From Dirofilaria immitis (taxonomy: Eukaryota > Nematoda > Chromadorea > Rhabditida > Onchocercidae): a stretch of 64,000 nt of DNA. Positions within the stretch are counted from its first letter, which is position 1. Each line of letters begins with the position of its first letter. A program made the position numbers and the translations under genes. Location of the stretch: positions 4,369,501 through 4,433,500 of the forward strand of contig JAKNDB010000092.1 in NCBI GenBank assembly GCA_024305405.1. Direction: 5' to 3'. Of the stretch, positions 16,294 to 27,800 are shown piece after piece. The notes beneath the pieces were generated by a model. It had not been told where the DNA came from. It saw only the letters and a list, made by a program, of their open reading frames with translations, and did not search any database.

Positions 16294-19200
16294 ATGCACT
16301 CACAACGGAAAAGCCAACGGGCAGTAATTGGTCTTAAACTATGGATTTTCAAGGTTAATAATTATGTAATTTTTGGGCTTTTTTTGTACAAATATTTTAA
16401 AAAGTTAAAAATCTATTCATTCTTTAAATGAATGAAAGATGAAATCAACTTTACTGATTTTACCAACTTTTAATAATTGATAAAACATTAAAAGTTTTGG
16501 TCAGTTGAAATTCAATGCATTTAAAAAATTTGTTGAAAAGCAGTTGAAAATTATTTAACTAATCATTTGTTATGGAACTTTGAAATCAATTTATTTTAAA
16601 ATGATGGATGTTGAACGGATTTGAAAATTTGAAAAGATTTTTTGATCCTTCTAGATTTAAATTTTATTTGGAACATTTTTTACATAAATGAAAAAGCGGT
16701 CGTTACTTGTTGTGTTGTACTCTATTAATAAGCACGTATTTGAGAATTTGAGAAGTTTATGTACATAGAATATCCGGATAAGCTTCGCGGCCAGGAGGAC
16801 ATCTCAATAATAAGGACATCTGCCTATATGCCATAGCGTGCTTAGATAAATCATCATACACCACCAAGCAATGCATTTCATTATCATTTTTGAGAATTTG
16901 AGAAGTTTATGTTTCTGTAACTCTTTATCGAGAGAGATACTAGGTCGGGTATATTTGATAATTAATTTTTTTAGAAAAATATGTGGCAAGCAAATTGAAT
17001 TTTTCAGTTCATCCGCAACGATGTGGATGAATTCGCTGTATGCGTAGAGGGATATCGGAAAAAGATGCCGAAGAACGTGAATTAGAAAATTGGCGCAGTA
17101 CTGCGGTCAATGAGAGGTATAATTCGCAGACGTTATTAACTGTTAGCGGCTCTAGATATGTTTTACACGGAGTACTTGATCAGGATTCAGCATATGGTCT
17201 TGGTAATAATTTATGATTAACTGTTCAGAATATTCCAAAAATATTCTTTTAAAACTCTTAAAATATATTTTTAAGAAAAGAATTTTTTTGAAATCGAATC
17301 TTCCGCGGTTCATTCAAAATTTTTCACATCCCGAAAAAGACTTGTTTGAAATGTTGTAAAATTTTATTAGAAAAAATGATTTCTTTTGTTAGAGTTCATT
17401 TTTATTCTAATGCTACTTCCGAGTTTCAAATTTTTAAGAACGATGATAATTGCAGTAATTATTCTGTATAACAGGTTGAATAAGAAGGAGATCATGCGTA
17501 TCACTTGCTACAATTTCTTTTCTGGACTAGATAATTATCCGGTTTCAGGCATTTAGTTCTTCCGCCTCTGTATTTCGATCTTTTTCTAGCACTTTTAAGA
17601 TATGTTGCGTAGAAGTAGATAAGTCATCCATTAGAACTCTTTTATCTGTAGTGCAGAATTCATTGTTAATATTTTTACTTACCAATCAATTGGCATTTAT
17701 ATTTTTTAAAAATTATTTAGCAAATTTCATGGTCTTGATTTTGAGCATTGTGAATTTTTTTAAAGTAATGCTTCCTTTCAGGATATCCAAAGACATTAAT
17801 CGAAAGATTCAGGGATGGTTTTCCATATGAATGGCGCGAACTTCTTTGTGATTATTACAATAATGTGGTGAAACCTAATAAACTTCACAAATTTCAAGGA
17901 TTGCATTCTTCATTGCTCAGCAGTGTATTGCTAGATATATCTAAATGTTCACATACCGATGGACGTCGCATATCAACTTTTAGAAATGGTAATTGAAGTA
18001 ATTAATATTATATATATTGGCATATTTACTTTCTTGCAAGAAAATGTGTATAAGAGAGAGTACATTTTTATTGCCTTAAAAATGATTTTATTTTGTAGGC
18101 TTGCAATTTAAAGTTAAATTTACGTATTTATTTCTTTTAGTTTTTTACTGAAGTTTTTTGAACTTGTTGAGTTTTGCAGCTATAGGCTTTTGTGGGCATG
18201 AAGTATCATCATTTTCGAACTGTAATGCAAAAACGCGAAATGTTTGTTAATCAAAGATAAAATTCTGGAAGAGGATGAAGAAACAAGTAAAAATAAGCTC
18301 TCTGCATCAAAATTTTCTGATAATTGCGCGAATTCGATCAGTGGATTTACGAAAAGTCTTGGCATATCTGTGGCATCTTCAAATCACGATTCCAGTATGC
18401 GAAAACTGACGCCAAAATGCGATAGTCAATCTGTTTCAGCTGGTGATAACAAATTTAGCACTGATATGAAGATGACTGGTGAGAAAGAGATCTTGGACGA
18501 CAAACCACTAGATAATATGTTGTTCAAAATGCCACTGTTACCTGTTCAACGACGTCGTCCAAGTAAATTGCAGCAGATTTAAGTTATTTTCTTTTAGTGA
18601 AAGAGTTGGCACACACAATCTTTTTTATCGATACGTTATCTTTTTTGACATTTGCACTAGCCATCAAATTCGCTCTGGCTATCAAATCTTTCATATTAGA
18701 ATTTCGGAAACTAACTTTTCAGATTCTGAATTTAGAACTAATCTGTGAGTTACAATTTTGAGTGTATTTATATATATTTTTATCATCATGGTGAAAAATG
18801 AAATTCTTCTTGAAATAGAAATGATTTGAAGAAATATTTTATCTCATTGACTAACACATTTTCAGAACCAATACATTTATATAACTGGACGATACGATTT
18901 TCTGCAAACGACCTAGGACATTCAAAACTTTTCCCAAATTTTGCTTTTGTTATAGTTGGTTTTCGCTGGTAAGTTGCCTTAATTCTCTATTATTTTCGTC
19001 TCACGTTAATCTTATTGAATTTTTTCCACACTTTTTTTTCATTTTTACATTTTAAATTTATCAAACTTCAAGTCGTTTGGAATAAATGAAAGCCAGTAAA
19101 TGGACGCAACGTCCAGTATCATTTATCATTTTAACCAAACTGTGTCTTTAAATTCGTGTTTAGTGACAAAAATTTGGATTGGAAAACATCGTGTATTCTT

Positions 19201-22200
19201 ACGGTAGAAGGTAGTCGTTTATTGCATACTGAAACTGGCATATATGAGCTTATCGGACCGATCAATACAATATTAGCCGCTCAACAAGGTACGTTGTTTT
19301 GTCACTGATTTGGTTTTGAAGTTGTTCGCCATGAAATCGAAATATTCCACTATTTATTGCTGGCTTTTGTAGAAAAATTGTGCAGCAATAATTTTATATT
19401 TATCGCAGTAGTGATAAACGTGCTTTCAAATTGCATTGAAATATCGCAATTTTTTATATTAGTCTTTTCTATATCTTATCTTCTTGGCAGTGGTTGTTAT
19501 AATACATATTTTTTTGCTAAGAATCTTGTCAAGATATGTTTATTTTTTTGTTCAGGCTATCCGAAAGAATTTGTTACTCAGTTCTTGAATGGATTTCCAA
19601 AAGATTGGTACCGTATCATGTCACTATTTTTCAATACTTATATGTGAGTTTTCTTGCTATCGTCTTTGGAAGATTACCATTTAGCTAATTAATAGCAGAA
19701 TGTGAATATTATGTTAATTTCTCTATCCTTGTTCTTCATTTTTAAGCATATGTGCTTTTGTTAAATTTTTTGTGATAAATAAATTTTCATGATTACTATG
19801 GATAGTATTTTTGCTCATTTGTTACGGACAGGACAGTTGAAACTTTAGAGATAGCATTTCAGTGAACCGCAACTGCCACCACAACAATCGCTGACTATTT
19901 CTGAAATTTATGACGATGAAGAAACGGAAAATTTGCATCGCCGTAGTTTGAGACGGAGTTCCAAAACAATTCATCTGATGGTAGTGATTCTGATGATAAC
20001 GACTCCGACAGTTTATCTTCTAATGATAGCTGTGAAAACTGTAGGGAACATCTGGAATCTACAAAACGCCCTACTTCCAGAAAATCTGTTCGATATCGAA
20101 TCGAAGATTCATGTAGATTTTGTCTCTTCCTCTTAAAACATATTTTAATCAACCAAACTGGAATTTTACATCCATATTTGGATTGATTCTTACAATTCAG
20201 ATTGCATGAAGCTTGGAAAAGAAATAAGAAACATTGGCAAAACAAATATCTAGTTCCAGCAAAGCGAGTGAAGCTTGAAGAAAAGAATGCAGGTAATTGA
20301 TTGTCTTATCGAATAGAATATGAGAATTGTCAAACGAGCGATAAGTCTCACTATTTATTTCTGTTTTATTTTCGCCCTTCATTTTCCTACCATTCAGTGC
20401 CCTTACTGTTTAGTCAACTGAATATGAAGCCAAACGTTTCATATTTTACGATAAATAATAATGCTTTATAGTGGAAGTTTCTCCGAACCATTCTTTATTG
20501 AAATCTAGAAGCGGTCGTACTATTAAACCACGCTTGGCGACATGGACAGGTCAACGAATTGTGTACAATATTCACGGTTCTCCAATAAAAGCAATCGGCA
20601 TTACAACAGATTCCATATATTCAACAAGTGCTTCCGATATGGTAAAACTTTTCATTCGTTTAAAATTATTCCGTATAATAGGTATAATAGGAAAATTATT
20701 TACCAGTAATTTGGAGAATGTCTTTCTGTCCATAGTTTATAATAAAAAACACTGAGCGAGTCGTCCATCTTATTCAATCGATTGATTTAATTTTTACTGC
20801 ATAGAAATATGAATAAACACAAAACAGAGAAAGCACTGATTTTATGAGTGAAAAATAACTTGCAAATTTCAGAGCTCTTCATCAACTCTTCATACAACGA
20901 ATTTACGCGAAACGCTGTTAAAAAAGACCGAAAATCTAATTTTTACAGTGATAACAGCAGAAGATTTCCTCTCGTTGCCTATAGTGACAGCAAGAGCTCT
21001 TCCTCCGGCAGCGATGACGGAAGGCTCTCTCCATCTACACCTTTAACGCCTTTTTATGGAAAACGTGGACCTGTAAGTAAATCTTGATTTGGAATTTTTG
21101 AATTAATTGCGTCTGATCGATATTTTTGCTGCAAACCCTTTCATCATTTTCAGCATAACTCACGCGTGATTATGTCTTCGCCGGAAGAAGACATAAAAGA
21201 AAGGTGATGAAAAGACATAAATTATGCAAACGCCGAACGAAAACCCATAAGAGGATTTTTCCGAAACCGAAGAACAAGCCTAAAAAGCGTACCTTTTTGA
21301 AAACTAAAAACAGTTCACTTTTCACTTTTCAAATAAAAAGAATGTTATCAGCAATATACTTCATTTGATAAATTTGTAGTCAAAGAGAAGGACGCTGACA
21401 AAAAAGTAACGTTGAGGAAACGCTACCAATTGTGTCGTTCAGCGATGTGGAATCGGAAGATGGTGTTGTGGAAGATGCAAGGACAGACAAAATTGTTAAT
21501 AATAATATTAAAAAACGAAAAATGCAAAAAAATGGACAGGAAATGATAATACCAGATTGAAAGTAAAAATTTAGTTGTAATATTTTGCAATCGGCAAGAA
21601 ATAATTTAATTTGGTATATCAAGTTTCATGTCGTTTTGATAAAAATGAATTAATAGCGAAACTAAATACAGCTAGAGAAATGGAAGCATCATAAAGTAAG
21701 AATAATTTCAGAAATTATTTTGTGTAATTCAATATCAACAATCTTAAGACTGCTTCGATAGAGCAAATACGAACCAATTTCTAGCTGGCAGTTCGTGCTA
21801 TATGTCCCCAAAGTGAGAAAGATTGGGAAAATGTTGCTGCATCAATGCGAACACGTACGGCTGAAGAATGTCGTAAACAAGCAATGGAAGTTCTGAAACT
21901 GAATATTGCTCCAAGAGAAAATAAAGCGACGAGTGTATCAGCTAATGTGGTGGACGCACTTAGAAAAACCAAAGTAAATTATATCAGTTTTGTCATAGTT
22001 ACAAACATCAGACCAAACTTCAACGTTGAAATGTACTGACGGTTATTAAATGATGTATTTCACTTTAAAAACCTTTCCTGGAATATTTTTTAGACAAACT
22101 CTTGTTTTTCCTTGTTTTTATTTTTTCATGTTCATTTCTTTTTATTATAACATGAAAATACATAATAGGTCGGAACGCTTGCGCATCAGATCCAAGTAGA

Positions 22201-23062
22201 TCGATTCACTCGGCAATATCTGAAAGCGGGTGATGGTTCAGATTTTTTGAAGAAGCGATGGATATAAGACCAAATAAAAGAAAAGTGGCAGTCAGTTTTT
22301 GATTTCAGTAGATTTCGACTTCAGTTTCAGTAATTCTGCTTCGCATTTTCTAACATGATTTTTGTGTGGATCTCCTAAGTTGTTCAACGAATTAAATTAT
22401 TACTGAATATTTAGATGATGCCGTCAGTGATAACTTTTGACTCTGATGATTCGTTACTATCTATCTTGCGTACACCAACACCGAAATCTGTTCGAAGGAA
22501 TATTCGCCGCAAAAAGTTAATCCACGTTCCCGATTCACCAGTCTGCTCAAAACCGAAAAAATCGCCAATAGATTCTTATGTTCCATTCAGATTTGATCCA
22601 GATGATGAGGCTTACAGGTAAATTCGCTATCCTTCTTTATTTTTTGCAATTTCCAAGAAAATTCTATTCTGCTATTTTTTTTTCTGTCTCAGCAAAATCC
22701 CTTATTTTGGATAATAGAAAAGATTTTCATGTTCGAAATCCATACTATAACTAGCTGAAGTTTGGCTTAATGCTTGGACTATAGGAAAATTAATCGCAGG
22801 AAATATGTGTTGTTAAATACAAATTGATTTTTCTGGATTTAATCAGCCATAATTTTAATTACAATTTTGCAGAAAACAACAGTTACGCCATGTTCATAAA
22901 ATGTTAAAAATTAGGAATCAATACGACAGAAATCGTGCAAATATAGCGAAATCATCTTTTTCTAAACACTACCATTTACTTCTACCAACAGTCCAATGCC
23001 ATCAGAACAACAGTGACGAAGAATCAGAGGCAGATGAATATTTTGAAGACGAAGTAGATTGA
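16294..23062 (+). CDS. knl-2: KNL-2 / M18BP1-like centromere protein, two SANTA domains
   Basis: Probable licensing factor for CENP-A deposition at (holocentric) nematode centromeres. Proposed exons: 16294-16353, 17009-17202, 17782-17988, 18180-18562, 18866-18968, 19164-19288, 19556-19643, 19863-~20112, 20201-20292, 20472-20641, 20873-21072, 21154-21312, 21380-21562, 21785-21973, 22169-22290, 22415-22617, 22873-23062; about 970 aa. SANTA-like domain 1 has [28 protein letters not shown] and [18 protein letters not shown]. Domain 2 (exons 18866-19643) has [29 protein letters not shown] and [18 protein letters not shown]. Acidic Ser-rich and basic Lys/Arg linkers follow. A CENP-C-like motif ([19 protein letters not shown]) lies in 20472-20641. 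A Myb/SANT domain is split over 21380-21562 (KWTGND) and 21785-21973 ([20 protein letters not shown]). The tail is acidic. At least seven single-base frame breaks occur, nearly all at A-runs. Family assignment is firm; the exact boundaries around 18.2 and 20.1 kb are not. Confidence 0.87.
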
Positions 23063-23280
23063 CATCCCATTACTCCACTCATTAATTGTATTATTTTAAT
23101 TAAGATATTAAAAATTAAAAAAAACTTGAAACGTTCCAACTTCTCGTACTCGTATTTTTTGAATTCAATAATTAAAAATTTGATTTCTCTTGTTAATGTT
23201 TTAATCCGAAACAAGTCTTTGAATGTATTTATATCTAAAATTAGAACCAAAAATTTCTTTTGCAAGGAAATCACACTTCT

Positions 23281-23286
23281 AATAAA
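23281..23286 (+). terminator. candidate polyadenylation signal
   Basis: AATAAA 219 bases after the knl-2 stop codon, in the knl-2/dyn-1 convergent intergenic region. No nearer canonical signal was noted. Confidence 0.4.
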
Positions 23287-23289
23287 CTC

Positions 23290-24845
23290 CAACAGAATTC
23301 TTTGTCTTCTGTAACTGGAGAAATCGTAAAATCAAACAATGGTCCCTTGCAAGATTTTAATTTTTAAATCCACTTTATTTAGTCTTGTGTTTGCGGAATA
23401 TATTCCAATTTACTGATTTTAAATAGCATTTGGCGTAACGAATTTTTCCTTCTCAAAAATTTTTTTTCTTTTAGTTGTTTGAATCAAATTCCATTCTTGT
23501 TTGTGGTGGCTTGGTTACAAAGGATTTAGCTTTCCCATCGGCACAAAAGAAAACAACTTCCCAAAGCGCAATATTGAACATAGGGAGTCCAGATATGTGA
23601 AGAGACCAAATCACAAAAACAAAAGATACATTTACTTTGAACATCAACTTGATACACAATTATCAACTCCATGAATATTGTCATAATTGAGTGAAAAAAT
23701 CCTTGAAAAATACTTCTAGAAGGGATATCATATCATAAATGTATTCGTAAGGAAAGGTTTTCGGTATGATATACTCGATGATTCCAGAATTTCTTTCTAT
23801 ACTCAATGACACTAGGGAGATTGCTTGGAGCAATGAATTCAAGATTCAATTTTAGATCACTTTTTTAATTTCACTTTTTTAAATTCACTTTTTTTTAAAT
23901 TGTAGATATTTACTCTTAGAAGACTTAGAGTAGAGACTGAACTGAAAAGCTTATTCAGTGCTACCCTCTGTTTCATCCGAAAAACTGAAAAAGAAAACAG
24001 TTGAAGGAAAAGAGAAAATTTCGGTAAAAGAAAAATAAATTATAGATGGTGTCTAGATATGAAAAGTTTTACGACTATAATTTGCGATAGAACCTACAAA
24101 CAGTACTTTGTAGTATCTAATTTGATTACAGATAAAACCTCGAAAGAACAGAAAAGTAAAGCAGGACTTTCAAATCGTTAAAAATGCTCTAAAATTTAAA
24201 GCTCCCGCAATTTACAGAAGCCTACACGTGAGTGAAAATAAACATTAGTCCAGTGAAAAATCAGGATCCAATTTCCATTCTTATTTTGCTAGATAAAATC
24301 AGCGGATTATATTTAGCTATGAATATTGGAAAACTGCAAAACTACAGAAATATGTCATTCTGCAATACAAAAATGAATGAACAAGTTATTGCGTTTTAAA
24401 CCATATATTTCGCCTTGAAAGCCCCCAACAATATCTCTCTTAAACATAAACCATAGACCCATACAGCATACATTTCATAAGAAATGCTCTCGCGATTTCA
24501 CAAGAAATGCTCTTGTAAACTGCACAAATGAAAATTCGTTGGAAAAAGTAGGGGACGATTCGTGAAAAACAGCGCCTTCATATAATGAAGTATATAAACA
24601 AAATACTAAGCGCACTGTAGTAAGTTGATTTAAAAAGTTTACACTCTACCACAATATTAGTTTCTGATATTGTTCATCAGAAAAACAGTTAAATTCCTTT
24701 TGCATGGAATATCTAATTTCCCAGAGTTAGAATTAAAGTGGCACCAAATTTTGAGTACCACTAATTTCAATTTAGACTTCAGTAACGCTCACTTCTAACA
24801 AAGAGAAATATTTACATGAGAGAAGGAGAGAAAGATCATAGCTGG
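23290..24845. other. convergent intergenic / 3' UTR region
   Basis: The 3' ends of knl-2 (+) and dyn-1 (-) face each other across about 1.8 kb. No exon was supported on either strand. The sequence is somewhat less AT-extreme than the flanks, so part of it may be 3' UTR, especially of dyn-1. A reverse-strand AATAAA lies near 23374-23379. Confidence 0.45.
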
Positions 24846-24848
24846 AAT

Positions 24849-27800
24849 TTAATAAGGACGTGAAGGTATTTGCGGTCGATCTGGTATCCGTGGCGGTACA
24901 CCGTTTTGAACCGCTGAATTGTTATGCACTCGACTGAAATAAAAATAAATACTTATTAACACGGTTCGGAAGAAATTTAATGCAAAAAAATTGTCTGCTT
25001 CACAGTTTGCTGTTTTAAATCAAACATTACAACTAATAAACTATTCTTATCACTCTACCCGACAGCACTGCACATAACATTTATACTTACAAGTCATGCA
25101 CCAAGATGATAGGCAAGATTTACTGATTTAATTTTCAGAGTATTAATCATTTCAGATATCCGTTCACTAAATTTTCAGTAGCACAAAACTAATTATTTAT
25201 TTATTCAGACAGGAAATATAAGGAATTATTTCTATCGAAAACTCGGAAAATTTATGGCTTTCAAATGTTTTCGACTATAACTCCCTATTTTTAATTCGTT
25301 TCTGTGGATTTCGTGATCACTTTTCATACATCATTCAACAAGACAGCCTAGAGGAATTCAACAATTTAAGCCCGACTGAATTATGCAGGAAAAAAATTAA
25401 AAATTCTTTTTCAATTTCATGCAGGATTAGCAAACATATGCATGAATTTCAAAAAATATGTTTAGCAGTGAAAAAGCGATTAGCCTACATTATTACAACA
25501 ACCACACTTACTATATTAAATCATAAACCAACAACAGCGATGGCATCATAGTGTCGGATTAATAGCTAAACAAAAACAAAATATAACATGCATCTAATCC
25601 TTTATTAATATTAGCAAATTAAAAATACTAATCATTTACCCTTCGGTGAATTATTTTGGACGCCTAAATGATTCCATAAATTTAAAACTTTTTAATAAGA
25701 AATAAGTGTTAAATAAATAAAATAATTACAGAATATTAGTTTCGTAAATTTTCCATGATTATTAATTATCAATTATAAATAAGCATTTCGTAATCTCATT
25801 CAGGATAATTTAGGACAACGCTGTTAGATATTTTACATGAATGACAGGTATATTAATTTCATATCTAATCATATCAAACACACTAACTTAACTATTCGGT
25901 AAAGAAAAAAATTTTCAAGAAATGTACCAAAAATAATAATAAAAAAGCATAACCCAGATATACTGAAAATTTCCCAATGTTACATCTAGAACAAAATTGG
26001 AGAAATTGATGAGTAACAATTTTTAATGCTTACTATCTGTAAATGTACTTTACAATTAATACACTTACATAGGTAATAACGGAGCAGGAAGACCACCCGG
26101 TGGCCCAGGTAATGGGCGACTCGCAAGTGAAGCGTTCTGCGCATTCCCCGTTGGTCGTGGTGGCATTGGAGCTGGACGCTGCGCAGTTAATCCACCACCA
26201 ATTCCAGGTCGCGGTATCGGTGATGGTCCATTGGATCTGGAAATTTTTTCCCATGACTTGAAATAATGAAATATATTTCTGCGTAAAAATGAAACCTAAT
26301 GAATAAATAATAAAAAAACTTGAAAAAATTTTCCACTAAAGTTGGCTACGATCGAAGTTATCTCTGTATGATTTTGTTCCGGGAAATAATTCTCTCAAAA
26401 ACAGTTACCTCAACCAGTCACTCGATACTGCAGGAGGCGCATCAGTTGAAATAGTGGACATATTCACTTCGCCAATAATTCTCAATGCTTCTTTGCAAGC
26501 ATGATACATCCGAAACATTTCCTCTCGTTTCTGTGCTTCGAACTGGCTTTCTTCCATCAGCGAATCCTGGAAAAGAATCGGTTTTTACCGTGTAACACTA
26601 AAAAATTGCAATAAAAGAAAGGGGCAGATTCATCGAAATAAACTTTATTTTAATTATTCATAAAAGAAATGTTCTGTCAGTTTGCTAATTTATGTGGAAA
26701 AAGTTAGCAAAAATATGAATAAAACTAGAAAAAACTAACTGTGTCACCAAGTTGGTAAAGATTAGCCAAAAGATCGCCATCGCGCAAAAACTCACTAACC
26801 TGGAAAATAAGCTCCGAATTGAAAAATAAATAGCTAAGTCTAAATTTTTTTTATCGTTTATGAACTTCTTTATATGTGGCACACCGGAAATGTTTAATAT
26901 CAACTACCAGACTTATGGCAATAAAGCCAACTTTTAGATACTGTTTTTGCTCCATAATCATTTTTCTATTTCGATATAAGCTATCTTGTGATTTCGTAAA
27001 ACGAAATCTTAATGAAAAAAATTAAGCGATCTTACTTTATTAACAATAAGAAACATAATTGCTTTCGGCACAAGATCACGTATTGTCTTTGTAACAATGC
27101 GCATGTAAGAGTCAACTAGGTTACGAATTGTTTCCACCTGACGCTCAAGCTGTGGATCCACTGATGTTTCTTCAATCTCCGGAACTGTCTGCCGAGAAAA
27201 TATTCTTTATTCAAAAAAAGATAACTTGAGAGAAAAAGTTTCAAGCTTGGAAACCAAAAAGTTTACCTCACCATCCTCGGCTGGCTTTTCCTTTTCTGGA
27301 TAAACACCAGCACGAAGAAATGATGCTTTCAGGCATCAACTTCATCCAAATTGCTAGCGCTCAATTCCAGTTGTTTATAATCCTTGTAGATATTTCTAGA
27401 AAATACAACATAATTTCCATCACTCATTTCAAAAAGATGGACTATATACATGCAAAATTCATGCGGTTAGTAGAATTCATACAATTTTCTGACATAAAAG
27501 AATCAATCAAATCCAGAACATTAAAAAGCAACAGGAATCAGAAAGCTAAAATAATGGAAAAACAAATTAGCTCATCTAATATAAGGTTCCGTATTAATTA
27601 GTTTTTAACAAAACATCATTGCAGACATCAATTTTAAATTATTCCTCTAGTTCAAATATTTATAAATGAGCAGTCCCTAATATTTTATGATATTATTTGA
27701 AGTATAACTCGTATGTAAAATTTTCATACAATCTTCAATTCTGGCTCTTAGTCACTACTGCAATTATAATACCAAATAATGGTAAAAATTATTCCGCCTT

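Noticed and set aside
19895..20245. 116-codon antisense open frame over knl-2
   Set aside because: A shadow of the acidic Ser-rich coding exons on the plus strand, which are themselves supported by splice sites and domain order.
16294..23062. knl-2 as a decayed pseudogene
   Set aside because: All domains, most splice signals and phases are preserved, and the same kind of single-base breaks occur in dynamin, an essential gene. Error or a shared mechanism explains them better.
26033..26254. Alternative-frame reading of the dynamin proline-rich exon ([10 protein letters not shown]...)
   Set aside because: Wrong phase relative to both flanking exons. The Pro/Arg-rich frame fits dynamin.
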